A stretch of 64,000 bases of DNA from Mycolicibacterium sp. CBMA 234 (GTDB lineage Bacteria; Actinomycetota; Actinomycetes; Mycobacteriales; Mycobacteriaceae): NCBI RefSeq assembly GCF_009729415.1, contig NZ_MPKW01000030.1:183203-247202 (forward strand), in the 5' to 3' direction. Both the position numbers and the translations under genes were made by a program. Shown here in pieces: positions 25,010 to 33,563 of this stretch; the first letter of the stretch is position 1; each line of letters opens with the position of its first letter. Below the pieces are notes generated by a model. The model was not told the DNA's origin and searched no databases. It saw only the letters and a list, made by a program, of their open reading frames with translations.

Positions 25010-25636
25010 CTATGCCGGGGCCGCAAAGATCGCCCCGGCCAGCCGCTGAAGTGAGGCCAGCAGTCGGCCGTGCGGAAAATCGTCCGGCTGCGTGAGCAGC
25101 AGACGAGCAGAATCCCAGGTCGCAGCCAGGATGTGCTGCGCGAGCATCTCGAAATCGGTTGTGGCATCAAGGGATCCGCAGTCGCGCAGGGTTTGTTCGA
25201 GTCGGCTCGCGAACTGGCTCCGCGCCCGTTCGACACGCTTGTGAAACAGCGGTGTGCCGCTGTCGGCGATCATGTAGATCGCCCGCCACCGCTTCGGCTC
25301 TGCGGCCACAGCGGTCAGAAATGCGTCGAAAAATCGACCGAACGACTCGACGAGGTCGCCTGTCCCGGTTGCCGGGAAGACGTCGACCACCTGCGCGACG
25401 GCGCGCCCTTCCTCTCGGTCGAGCGAGCCGCGCAGGATGTCGTCGGTGTCCGCGAACAGCGCGTAGACAACCGGGCGTGTGACCCCCGCACGTCGCGCTA
25501 CGCCGTCCATGTTCACTGCGCCGATGCCGTCGGTGTTGATGATGTCCAGCACCACGTCGAGCAGTTGCTCGCGCCGTTGTTCCGGCGCCATGCGAGCGGC
25601 ATACGGCCGGTTTCGCCGTGTCGAGATGTCTGTCAT
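25010..25636 (-). CDS. TetR-family repressor of the flavin monooxygenase cassette
   Basis: 208 residues. HTH motif AVNMDGVARRAGVTRPVVYALF near residues 40-62. Diverges from the flavin monooxygenase gene across about 118 bases that hold three 16-base operator-like repeats (25689-25739). The layout is that of a local repressor controlling itself and the four-gene cassette. ATG 25636 or GTG 25639 are both possible. The inducer is probably a substrate of the cassette (ketone, steroid or terpenoid); that is inference. Confidence 0.9.
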   Translation of the reverse strand: MTDISTRRNRPYAARMAPEQRREQLLDVVLDIINTDGIGAVNMDGVARRAGVTRPVVYALFADTDDILRGSLDREEGRAVAQVVDVFPATGTGDLVESFGRFFDAFLTAVAAEPKRWRAIYMIADSGTPLFHKRVERARSQFASRLEQTLRDCGSLDATTDFEMLAQHILAATWDSARLLLTQPDDFPHGRLLASLQRLAGAIFAAPA

Positions 25637-25688
25637 CACCTATGTCCTGACGTGCCGCTTTGTGCGTCGATCAACCCTAGCTTGCAAT

Positions 25689-25739
25689 GCTACACAGTTG
25701 TAGCTACAGTTCCGTAGCAATTAGTTACAGAACTGTAGC
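25689..25739. promoter_or_regulatory. Three tandem TetR operators
   Basis: Three related 16-base dyads: gctacacagttgtagc (25689-25704), gctacagttccgtagc (25703-25718) and gttacagaactgtagc (25724-25739). The consensus is G(C/T)TACA-N4-(T/C)GTAGC. The second and third together also form a 10-base perfect inverted repeat. The last site ends 15 bases before the GTG start of the monooxygenase gene, so binding would block transcription of the cassette. Confidence 0.75.
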
Positions 25740-25754
25740 TTTCTAGGAGATCGC

Positions 25755-27164
25755 GTGTCCACAACCCCGACCGGGCGGTACTGCATCATCGGCGCCGGCT
25801 ACGCCGGCAACGGTGTCGCCCGCGCGTTCCGGCAGGCCGGTATCGGCTACGACCATTTCGAAATGTCCGATGCGATCGGTGGCAATTGGTCGCACGGCGT
25901 CTACGACTCGACGCACCTGATCAGCTCGAAGAAGTCCACGCAGTACCCCGAATACCCCATGCCGGCGGACTATCCGACGTTCCCCAGTCGCGCGCAGATG
26001 CTGAGCTACCTGAACGACTACGTGGATCGCTTCCAACTACGGGCGAACATCGAATTCGGTTGCGAGGTAGTCGAAGTGCGACCACTCGATCGCACTGGCA
26101 TGACCGGTTGGTCGGTACAGTTGGCGTCCGGTGAGACCCGCACCTACGCCGGGATCGTCGTGGCGAATGGGCATTACTGGGAGCGCAATATCCCCACCTA
26201 CCCAGGCGTGTTCGCCGGGCGGCAACTGCACTCCAAGGACTACAAACGGCCTGCAGACTTCGGAACCAAAGAACGGGTTCTCGTTGTGGGCGCCGGGAAT
26301 TCGGCCAGCGACCTGGCAGTGGAGGCGGCCGCAACCTTCGGGCAGGCGGACATCTCGATGCGCCGGGGGTATTGGTTCATCCCCAAGATGATCTGCGGCA
26401 TCCCGTCCTCGGAGCTGGACCGGGTCTGGATGCCGCTGGCAGTGCAGCGGCCGCTCTTCAAGCTGCTGCTGCGGCTGTCCTACGGCTCCTACCGCAGCTA
26501 CGGCCTCGAACGGCCCGACCACAAACTGTTCACCAAGGACGTGACGGTGAACTCGTCGTTGATGTACGCGCTCCGACATGGCACCGTCAGACGCCGCGTC
26601 GAGATTTCCCGATTCGATGGCCACACAGTGCATTTCACCGACGGCACCGCCCGTGAGTACGACACCATCGTCTGGGCGACCGGGTATCGCACCCGCTTCC
26701 CCTTCCTCGATGAATCGATGTTCATCTGGGAAAACGGCAATCCACAACTGATCGAGCACGTCCTGGTGCCGCGCTACGCCAACATCTACCTGTGGGGTCT
26801 GGTCGCCCCGAGATCCGGTGCCGGACGCATCATCTCGTACGGTTCGCAGTTCCTGGCCGAGTGTGTCGAGGCGCAGCGGCTGTTCCCGATCCCGTTGTCA
26901 GACCTCGTGGCAGGCCGAGTGCCCGCACGAAGCTCGATGCTCGCAGGGTCGGCCGAGATCCTGGGCCGGATCAGGTTGTTGCGGCACGTACTGCGCTCGT
27001 ACGGACGCATCGCGCGCTTCCTCGGCGGCGGGCTGGCAGCACGCACCCTCGCCGCTCCCACTCCGGTCAGCGTTACCGACACACCGCCGGACCTCGCTCC
27101 CCCGATCCCCGACACCTGTCCCGCAGAGGACTACACCGCCGAACGAGACGAGTCCATCGCATGA
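25755..27164 (+). CDS. Flavin-containing monooxygenase
   Basis: 469 residues. FAD motif YCIIGAGYAGNGVARAF at the N-terminus, a second Rossmann motif VLVVGAGNSASDLAVEAA for NADPH near residue 175, and a C-terminal ATGYRTRFPFLDE as in class B flavin monooxygenases. FMOs or Baeyer-Villiger enzymes oxidise ketones, amines or sulfides. GTG 25755 follows AGGAGA. First gene of a four-gene unit with overlapping starts; its stop overlaps the SDR start (ATGA). Substrate is not known. Confidence 0.88.
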   Translation: MSTTPTGRYCIIGAGYAGNGVARAFRQAGIGYDHFEMSDAIGGNWSHGVYDSTHLISSKKSTQYPEYPMPADYPTFPSRAQMLSYLNDYVDRFQLRANIEFGCEVVEVRPLDRTGMTGWSVQLASGETRTYAGIVVANGHYWERNIPTYPGVFAGRQLHSKDYKRPADFGTKERVLVVGAGNSASDLAVEAAATFGQADISMRRGYWFIPKMICGIPSSELDRVWMPLAVQRPLFKLLLRLSYGSYRSYGLERPDHKLFTKDVTVNSSLMYALRHGTVRRRVEISRFDGHTVHFTDGTAREYDTIVWATGYRTRFPFLDESMFIWENGNPQLIEHVLVPRYANIYLWGLVAPRSGAGRIISYGSQFLAECVEAQRLFPIPLSDLVAGRVPARSSMLAGSAEILGRIRLLRHVLRSYGRIARFLGGGLAARTLAAPTPVSVTDTPPDLAPPIPDTCPAEDYTAERDESIA

Positions 27165-27961
27165 GCCTGCCCCCGCCCACCCCGCGCGCCAGCGCTGTCG
27201 TCACCGGCGCCTCGTCGGGCATCGGTGAGGCGCTCGCCGAAAGCCTCGCCCGGCGGGGGTATCCATTGATCCTCGTCGCGCGCCGCGAAGATCGATTGCG
27301 GAAACTCGCCGAACGACTGGAAGGTGAGCACGCCGTCACCGCCGAAGTCCGGGTGTGCGATCTGGGCGACCGCGACGATCGCGTGGCACTGGCCGCCGAG
27401 TTGGCCGACCGCGACATCGCGATCCTCTGCAACAACGCTGGTTTCGCCACCTACGGCGAGATCGCCGAACTGGATCATCAACGCGAAATCGACGAAGTCG
27501 AGCTCAATTGTGTTGCGGTACATCAACTCACCCTCGCCGTACTGCCCGGCATGCTCGAACGCAAGGCGGGCGCCATCCTGATCACCGGCTCGACCGCCGG
27601 CAATCAACCTGGGCCCGGGAACGCCACCTACGCCGCGACCAAGGCGTTCGCGAACACCCTCTCCGAATCTCTTCACACCGAACTGTCGGGCACCGGCGTC
27701 AGCTGCACGCTGCTCGCACCCGGCCCGGTGCGCACCGAATTCGGTGAGGTGGCCGAATTGTCGAACCTCGACCGTCTACTGCCCGAACCGTTCTGGGTCA
27801 GCGCACAGCAGGCAGCAGAAGCGGCGTTGGCGGGCATGGATAAGGGCAAGCGACGGGTCGTCCCAGGCGCATTCGCGAAGGTCCAGACGGTGAGCGGCCA
27901 ATACACCCCGCGCGCGGTCATCGGTCCGGTGCTGCGGACCGTCTACCGAAAGGTCAAGTGA
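27161..27961 (+). CDS. Short-chain dehydrogenase/reductase
   Basis: 266 residues. Classical SDR: cofactor motif VVTGASSGIGEALAESLARRG with Arg residues after the second strand (VARREDR) that favour NADP, NNAGFATYG, catalytic Ser in ITGSTAGNQ, and YAATKAF with the catalytic Tyr and Lys. Oxidises or reduces a ketone or alcohol. ATG overlaps the FMO stop, and its own stop overlaps the next ATG (TGATG), so this gene is translated within the cassette. Confidence 0.93.
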   Translation: MSLPPPTPRASAVVTGASSGIGEALAESLARRGYPLILVARREDRLRKLAERLEGEHAVTAEVRVCDLGDRDDRVALAAELADRDIAILCNNAGFATYGEIAELDHQREIDEVELNCVAVHQLTLAVLPGMLERKAGAILITGSTAGNQPGPGNATYAATKAFANTLSESLHTELSGTGVSCTLLAPGPVRTEFGEVAELSNLDRLLPEPFWVSAQQAAEAALAGMDKGKRRVVPGAFAKVQTVSGQYTPRAVIGPVLRTVYRKVK

Positions 27962-28734
27962 TGGACTGGGAACCGGCAACCCGCACTGAAGGACGCGGGC
28001 TCGGCAGCGATCTGCGCCGCGCACTCACGCTGGCGGACCCGCGCCGCACCTTGTATCGCGATGCGCACTACTTCACCGCCACGGTCGAAGTAGACCCAGA
28101 CCGGATGCGGCCGTGGTTGCCGCCCGGGGTCCGCCTGGCAGATCCGGCGCGGGCCGACGTTTTCGCGGCGTTCTTCCCCGACTGCAATTACGGCTCGGTG
28201 TATCACGAGGCCGGACTTTTCGTGCATATCAAAACCGGCCGGCGGACCGGAATCCATTGCCCGTGGATGATTCTCGACGACGACGTGGCACTCATCCTGG
28301 GTCGCGAGCTACTCGGCTACCCGAAGAAGCTCGGCGAAATCGACTGGCAACTGACCGAAACCGACATCCGCGCCGAAGCCACCCGTCGCGGCAACAAGCT
28401 GATATCGATGACCGGGCGGCTCGGCGACGTCCTCACCGATGCGCCGCCGATCCTCGGCCGCCCGCATCGCAATGTCGCCGGACTCGCCGGCCTCTTCCTG
28501 CCATGGGTGGTCGCCTTCACCCCCGGCGAGAACCCGATCGAAGTACGGCAAGTGGTCGATTTCGACTTGTCCATCGCCGGTTCCGAGCGCGATCCACTCG
28601 ATCAAATGGGCCTGGGCCGCGTCATCGAGGCCCGCCTGCACCGAGTCGATCTGTCCGCAGGCCTGCCGCCGGTACCGATCCGGCCACTCACCCCGCTGTT
28701 TACCGCGACCCGCCTACGACCGAGAGTGCTCTGA
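27961..28734 (+). CDS. Acetoacetate decarboxylase-like protein
   Basis: 257 residues. The family signature ILGRELLGYPKKLGEIDW carries the Lys pair of the Schiff-base site of acetoacetate decarboxylase (YPKK). ADC-like superfamily proteins include decarboxylases and aldolase-dehydratases acting on beta-keto acids or pyruvate derivatives. Start ATG is embedded in the SDR stop. Position in the cassette suggests it acts on a keto acid or ketone formed by the neighbouring oxidoreductases; the reaction is not known. Confidence 0.83.
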   Translation: MDWEPATRTEGRGLGSDLRRALTLADPRRTLYRDAHYFTATVEVDPDRMRPWLPPGVRLADPARADVFAAFFPDCNYGSVYHEAGLFVHIKTGRRTGIHCPWMILDDDVALILGRELLGYPKKLGEIDWQLTETDIRAEATRRGNKLISMTGRLGDVLTDAPPILGRPHRNVAGLAGLFLPWVVAFTPGENPIEVRQVVDFDLSIAGSERDPLDQMGLGRVIEARLHRVDLSAGLPPVPIRPLTPLFTATRLRPRVL

Positions 28735-28739
28735 CGATC

Positions 28740-29960
28740 ATGACCGACATCCTCTATCAATCCGTCGAACTGCCATGCGGTGTGATGCTTTCCAATCGCA
28801 TCGTCAAGGCCGGCATGAGCGAGCAACTGGCCGCCCGCGACGGCCGGGTCACCGACGACCTGCTGAATCTCTACGCCACCTGGACCCGCGGTGGGGCAGG
28901 CTTGCTGATCACCGGCAACGTGGTGATCGACCGGACCGCTCTGGTGGAACCCCGCAACGTCATCGTCGACACCGACGCAGCGCTGCCCGGTTTGCGCCGC
29001 TGGGCCGATACCGTCCATGAGACCGGCACCAAACTGTGGATGCAGATCAACCACCCGGGCCGGGTCGCCACCGTGCCGTTCAACCACCGCCCTGTCGGTC
29101 CCTCGGCGCTGCGCGAACGGGTACCGGGCTTCAACCTGCGCAAGCCCCGCGCGTTGTCCGACAACGATATCCAACATCTGATCGCCCAATACGCCCGCGC
29201 CGCGGCACTCGCCGTCCAGGCCGGATTCGACGGCGTTCAGATCCACGCCGCGCATGGATTCTTGATCTCCCAGTTCCTGTCGCCGCTGGCCAACACCCGC
29301 ACCGACCGGTACGGCGGCGACGCCGCCGGGCGACGCCGCCTGCTGTTGGAAATCGTGGCAGCCGTCCGAGACGCGGTCGGCCCCACGGTGGCCGTCACGG
29401 TGAAACTCAACTCGGCCGACTTCCAATATGGTGGGTTCAGCGAGGACGAATCCCTCGACGCGGCAAGGGCACTCGCCGACGCCGGGATCGATCTGCTCGA
29501 GATCACCGGCGGCAACTACGCCGTGCCGGCCATGGAAGGCGTCGCGCACCGCGGCAACACCGACGGCTACTTCCGCCGCTACGCCACCGGCGTCCGAGCA
29601 GCCGTGCCGATTCCACTCATGCTCACCGGCGGGCTGCGGACCCGTGACGCGATGACGGCAGTCGTCGACGATGGAATCGACTTGGTCGGGATCGCGAGGC
29701 CGATGGCCTTCGTGCCCGACTACCCGGCCCGCATCCTCGCCGGCGAACTCGAACCCGCACTCCCCACTGGACCCCGCCCCATCGGCTATCGACCGGTCGA
29801 CGGTTACCTGCAACTGACGGCGCACAATCACCAGTTCCACCGGATGGCGGGCGGGCTGGCCCCGCAGCGCACCGCGGGCTTCGGCACCGTCGCTCGAGCG
29901 CTGGCTCGCATCGGAGCCGCCGGCGCGACCCAGGCGATCGTGCCGGGTGTAAGGGGCTGA
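28740..29960 (+). CDS. Old yellow enzyme family NADH:flavin oxidoreductase
   Basis: 406 residues from ATG 28740. FMN-binding TIM barrel: NRIVKAGMSEQLAA near the N-terminus, MQINHPGR, the substrate/FMN pair GFDGVQIHAAHGFLISQFLSP, and RTDRYGGDAAGRRR. The C-terminal extension after residue 340 is of 2,4-dienoyl-CoA-reductase-like single-domain type, without an Fe-S cluster. Such enzymes reduce C=C bonds of enones. Five bases separate it from the decarboxylase-like gene, so it is the fourth cassette gene. Confidence 0.9.
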   Translation: MTDILYQSVELPCGVMLSNRIVKAGMSEQLAARDGRVTDDLLNLYATWTRGGAGLLITGNVVIDRTALVEPRNVIVDTDAALPGLRRWADTVHETGTKLWMQINHPGRVATVPFNHRPVGPSALRERVPGFNLRKPRALSDNDIQHLIAQYARAAALAVQAGFDGVQIHAAHGFLISQFLSPLANTRTDRYGGDAAGRRRLLLEIVAAVRDAVGPTVAVTVKLNSADFQYGGFSEDESLDAARALADAGIDLLEITGGNYAVPAMEGVAHRGNTDGYFRRYATGVRAAVPIPLMLTGGLRTRDAMTAVVDDGIDLVGIARPMAFVPDYPARILAGELEPALPTGPRPIGYRPVDGYLQLTAHNHQFHRMAGGLAPQRTAGFGTVARALARIGAAGATQAIVPGVRG

Positions 29961-29999
29961 GTGATCCAGGCGCGCTGGCATCACGAGCCGACAAGGTGG

Positions 30000-30013
30000 T
30001 AGAACACGTTACA
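30000..30013. promoter_or_regulatory. KstR box upstream of the 5-alpha-reductase gene
   Basis: tagaacacgttaca fits the published KstR consensus TNNAACNNGTTNNA at every fixed position, 49 bases upstream of the next ATG. KstR represses cholesterol-catabolic genes in mycobacteria and is released by steroid-CoA intermediates. The AACACGTT core is the typical form. The site supports steroid control of the following gene. Confidence 0.7.
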
Positions 30014-30016
30014 GAA

Positions 30017-30036
30017 ATAGCGGCCACGGCCGCTAT
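30017..30036. promoter_or_regulatory. 20-bp palindrome in the 5-alpha-reductase promoter
   Basis: atagcggccacggccgctat: nine-base arms perfectly paired around AC, directly after the KstR box and 26 bases before the ATG. It could be a second operator or a 5' leader hairpin. The 9-mer gttacagaa just upstream (30008-30016) is identical to part of the third TetR operator at 25724. Confidence 0.5.
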
Positions 30037-30062
30037 AACCACCTGTTCAGCGAGGAACAACC

Positions 30063-30854
30063 ATGCATTGGTACACCGGCAACACGTTCTATGACAGTGT
30101 GCTGACCGCGGCCTTCGCGTTCGCCGCATTCGTGATCATCGGCGGTTTCTTCGCGCAGAGTTCGTACGGGCGTTTCTCGTCGACGAAACTCGGCTTGAAC
30201 CTCAACCCGAAGCTCGGCTGGTGGCTGATGGAGATCCCGGCGACCGTGGTGTTCCTGGTCAGCTACCTGGCCGGGCCGCACCGATTCGAGCCGACATCGC
30301 TGGTGCTGGCCGGGATCTGGATGCTGCACTACGCCAACCGGGGTTGGTTCTTCCCGCTCGCGATCCGCCAGGTGCCCGGCAAGCGCGGCACCTTCAACGT
30401 CTCGGTGATCGTGATGGGCATGCTCGTCACGTCGATGCACGGCTACCTCAACGGGACCCTGTTCAGCCACGACTTCTTTGGGCAGTACACCACCGCGTGG
30501 CTGACCGATCCACGATTCCTGGTGGGGTTGGCGATCTACCTGTGCGGATTCGCGCTGCTGGTCAACTCCGAATCGATCGTTCGAAACCTGCGGGAGAAGA
30601 ACAACCCCGGAGCTGCCGAATACCGGATTCCGTTCGGCGGCGGCTTCCGGTTCGTCACCAGCCCGGCGTACCTCGGCGAGCTCATCGCCTGGTCCGGGTT
30701 CGCGATCCTGACCTGGGCGCTGCCGGGCGTTGTCATACTGCTGATCACCGCGGGCAATCTGATTCCCCGGGCGCTGGGCACCCACACCTGGTACCAGGAG
30801 AAGTTTCCCGAGTACCCCACCGATCGCAAGGCATTGGTCCCGTACGTCTTGTGA
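30063..30854 (+). CDS. Steroid 5-alpha-reductase family protein
   Basis: 263 residues, integral membrane, about six or seven helices. It matches the 3-oxo-5-alpha-steroid 4-dehydrogenase family: MLHYANRGWFFPLAIR, a conserved NLREKNN...YRIPFGGGFRFV stretch, SPAYLGELIAWSGF and the hallmark C-terminal HTWYQEKFPEYPTDRKALVP. Uses NADPH to reduce the C4-C5 double bond of 3-keto-4-ene steroids. Preceded by GAGGAA and a KstR box. Placed after the FMO-SDR-ADC-OYE cassette and convergent with the ECF sigma gene. Family call strong; the substrate could also be another enone lipid. Confidence 0.9.
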   Translation: MHWYTGNTFYDSVLTAAFAFAAFVIIGGFFAQSSYGRFSSTKLGLNLNPKLGWWLMEIPATVVFLVSYLAGPHRFEPTSLVLAGIWMLHYANRGWFFPLAIRQVPGKRGTFNVSVIVMGMLVTSMHGYLNGTLFSHDFFGQYTTAWLTDPRFLVGLAIYLCGFALLVNSESIVRNLREKNNPGAAEYRIPFGGGFRFVTSPAYLGELIAWSGFAILTWALPGVVILLITAGNLIPRALGTHTWYQEKFPEYPTDRKALVPYVL

Positions 30855-30858
30855 GCCG

Positions 30859-31764
30859 CTAGTTCTGCTTGAGCGGCGAAGCCGTGAACTTGTCCGGGTT
30901 CGCGATGTCCCACAGCGCGACGACCTTGCCACCGCGCACCGTCATCGCGGTGACGCGCGGCAGCATCTCGGGGTGCTCGCCGTCGGCGGGCAGCCCGGCG
31001 GTGTAGCTCCCGAGCTCGCCGTTGACCAGCGCCAGCTGTGCGACCGAAAGCCATTGCGGTCCATAGCGTCTCGCCAACCCGAACAGGAACCGGGCCACCT
31101 TGTCGGCGCCGACGATGGTGCGCGGCGCGGTCGGTGCCCGCCGGTTGGAGTCCCCGGTGAACGTCGCGTCGGGATGCAACAGCTCGACGACGGCGGCCAT
31201 GTCACCACTGGCCAGGGCCGCCATCAACTTGCCGACGACCTCGTTGTGGGTGGCGTCAGGTGGCGGCGCCGGGGCCGCAGCGACCGCGCGCCGAGCGCGG
31301 GACGCGAGTTGCCGCGCCCCGGCGTCCGTCACACCGAGCACCGACGCGATCTCGGTGAACGGCACCGCGAAGCCGTCGTGCAGCACGAAGGCCACGCGCT
31401 GATCGGGCGTCAACCGGTCCAGCACCACCATGGCGGCGAATCGGGCGTCCTCCCCGGCGACCACCGCGGCCAGCGGATCGGAGGCGTCGAATCCGGTCAC
31501 CACCGGCTCGGGCAGCCACTCTCCGAAATACGCCTCCCGACGGTGCGCCGCCGATCGCAGCCGGTCCAGGCCGAGGCGACTGACGACTGTGGTCAACCAG
31601 GCCCGCGGTTCGACGATGGTGTCGACATCCGCGGCATGCCAGCGCAACCACGCGTCCTGCACGATGTCCTCGGCGTCGGCGTACACGCCGGTCAGCCGGT
31701 AGGCGACGGACAGCAGGTGCGGGCGCAGCCGCTCGAATTCGTCAGTGTCCTGCGCAGTGGTCAC
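30859..31764 (-). CDS. sigJ: ECF41-type RNA polymerase sigma factor with SnoaL-like C-terminus (SigJ-like)
   Basis: 301 residues. Sigma region 2 is LLSVAYRLTGVYADAEDIVQDAWLRW and region 4 spans LDRLTPDQRVAFVLHDGFAVPFTEIASVLG. The WLPEP motif between them and a C-terminal SnoaL/NTF2-like domain (AALASGDMAAVVELLHPDATF) are the marks of ECF41, where the extension acts as a built-in regulator in place of an anti-sigma factor. M. tuberculosis sigJ (Rv3328c) sits in the matching interval, hence the symbol, but SigI-like paralogues exist. GTG start at 31764. It ends 4 bases from the reductase stop. Confidence 0.8.
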   Translation of the reverse strand: MTTAQDTDEFERLRPHLLSVAYRLTGVYADAEDIVQDAWLRWHAADVDTIVEPRAWLTTVVSRLGLDRLRSAAHRREAYFGEWLPEPVVTGFDASDPLAAVVAGEDARFAAMVVLDRLTPDQRVAFVLHDGFAVPFTEIASVLGVTDAGARQLASRARRAVAAAPAPPPDATHNEVVGKLMAALASGDMAAVVELLHPDATFTGDSNRRAPTAPRTIVGADKVARFLFGLARRYGPQWLSVAQLALVNGELGSYTAGLPADGEHPEMLPRVTAMTVRGGKVVALWDIANPDKFTASPLKQN

Positions 31765-31829
31765 GCCACCAACCTACGACTCTGATTTCAAGGCGGCGAA
31801 CCGTAGCATCTTCTGGTCGATCAACCGGG

Positions 31830-33539
31830 ATGAGCAGGGAGCAGATGACAACAACAGCGCCAGACATCGTCGCCCCGGACAAGGGCCTCAAACGCGGTGC
31901 CCTCGGTCTGGTGTCCAGCGTGGTGATTGGGTTGGCGTCCACTGCGCCCGCGTACAGCCTGGCCGCGACACTCGGTCTGGTCATCGCCGCCAGCGGCACG
32001 TTGTTGGCCGGCGTCAAAGCCCCTGCCATCATGCTCATTTCGTTCGTGCCGATGTACCTCATCGCCGTCGCCTACCAGGAGTTGAACAAAGCTGAACCGG
32101 ACTGCGGCACCACGTTCACCTGGGCGGCAAGGGCTTTCGGGCCCGTGGTCGGCTGGCTGGGCGGCTGGGGCATCATCGTCTCCGACGTCATCGTGATGGC
32201 CAACCTCGCTCAGATCGCGGGGTCGTACTCGTTCACGTTTGTCGGCGACCTGGGCTGGCATTCGGCTGCGGGCCTGGCCAGCAGCACCGTGTGGTCGACG
32301 GTGGCGGGCATCATCTGGATCGCGTTGATGACGTACATCTGCTACCGCGGCATCGAGGTGTCGGCCCGGCTGCAGTACGTGCTGTTGACCGTCGAGGTGG
32401 CGGTGCTGGTCGTGGTGTCGATCGTGGCGCTGGTGAAGGTGTACACGCACCACGGAACCGCCTCCTCGATCATGCCGTCGTGGTCCTGGTTCTGGCCTGG
32501 CGGAATGGATTTCAGCACGGTGATCGCCCCCGCAGTGCTCGCGACCATCTTCATCTACTGGGGCTGGGACACCGCGGTGGCGTGCAATGAGGAGTCCGAC
32601 GACCCGGGCCGCACCCCCGGCCGCGCGGCCGTCATCTCGACGTTCCTGTTGCTGGCCACCTACGCGTTGGTGACGGTCTCGACCATCGCGTTCGCCGGAG
32701 TGGGCACTGAGGGCATCGGGTTGGGCAACCAGCACAACGCCAACGACGTGTTCACCGCCATTGGCCCAACCTTGTTCGGCGACAGCCTGATTGGAAAGCT
32801 CGGCATGCTGCTGCTGTCGGCGTCCATCCTGACCTCGGCGGCGGCGTCGACCCAGACCACCATCATGCCAACCGCGCGCACCACCTTGTCGATGGGCGTA
32901 TACCGGGCGCTCCCACACAGTTTCGCGAAGATTCATCGCCAGTACCTGACGCCCACCACCTCGACCATCGTGATGGGCGTGGTGTCGGCGTTGTGCTACG
33001 TGCTGTTCACGGCCATCAGTGCCGATCTGTTGACCGCGCTGATCGGGTCGGTCGGTTTGATGATCGCGTTCTACTACGCCCTGACCGGGTTCGCGTGCAC
33101 GTGGTTCTATCGAAAGACGTTGACCCGCAACGCTCGCGACTTCGTGATGCGCGGCGTCCTGCCCGTGGTCGGCGGCATCACGCTCTCGGTGGTGTTCGTC
33201 TACGGCCTGATCGAATACAGCAAGCCGGACTGGCTCATGGACGAAAACCACCACGCCGTCACCATTTTCGGCTTCGGTGCGGTGGGTGTGGTCGGCGTCG
33301 TCGGGCTGCTGCTGGGCGTGGTGGTGATGGTCGCCTGGCGCATCGCGCAGCCGGACTATTTCCGCGGACTGACGCTGCCGCGACGCCACGACCTGGTGCT
33401 GGACTCCCCCGCCGTGGCCCATTTCGGACTACCGGACTCCGGCGACATGCCGACGGTCATCGCGCCCGACCTGTCGAACCTGCCGCCGGGCGAGACCGCG
33501 GTGGACACCGGGACCGGCGAGGAATTCACTCGCGGATAG
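31830..33539 (+). CDS. APC-superfamily amino acid/polyamine permease
   Basis: 569 residues, about 12 or more helices. The first helix carries the APC substrate motif VVIGLASTAPAYSLAATLG (GxxSTxP) and the family's PDCGTTFTWAARAFGP follows. A long cytosolic C-terminal tail of about 60 residues ends EEFTRG. Imports amino acids or amines with protons. ATG 31830 is listed; ATG 31845 (MTTTAPD) is equally possible. Substrate cannot be read from sequence. Independent gene, divergent from the sigma factor. Confidence 0.88.
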   Translation: MSREQMTTTAPDIVAPDKGLKRGALGLVSSVVIGLASTAPAYSLAATLGLVIAASGTLLAGVKAPAIMLISFVPMYLIAVAYQELNKAEPDCGTTFTWAARAFGPVVGWLGGWGIIVSDVIVMANLAQIAGSYSFTFVGDLGWHSAAGLASSTVWSTVAGIIWIALMTYICYRGIEVSARLQYVLLTVEVAVLVVVSIVALVKVYTHHGTASSIMPSWSWFWPGGMDFSTVIAPAVLATIFIYWGWDTAVACNEESDDPGRTPGRAAVISTFLLLATYALVTVSTIAFAGVGTEGIGLGNQHNANDVFTAIGPTLFGDSLIGKLGMLLLSASILTSAAASTQTTIMPTARTTLSMGVYRALPHSFAKIHRQYLTPTTSTIVMGVVSALCYVLFTAISADLLTALIGSVGLMIAFYYALTGFACTWFYRKTLTRNARDFVMRGVLPVVGGITLSVVFVYGLIEYSKPDWLMDENHHAVTIFGFGAVGVVGVVGLLLGVVVMVAWRIAQPDYFRGLTLPRRHDLVLDSPAVAHFGLPDSGDMPTVIAPDLSNLPPGETAVDTGTGEEFTRG

Positions 33540-33563
33540 GGCTATAGGCGTTAACGTCTACAC

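Noticed and set aside
31821..33422. 533-residue antisense frame over the permease gene
   Set aside because: His-rich shadow; the permease has all APC motifs.
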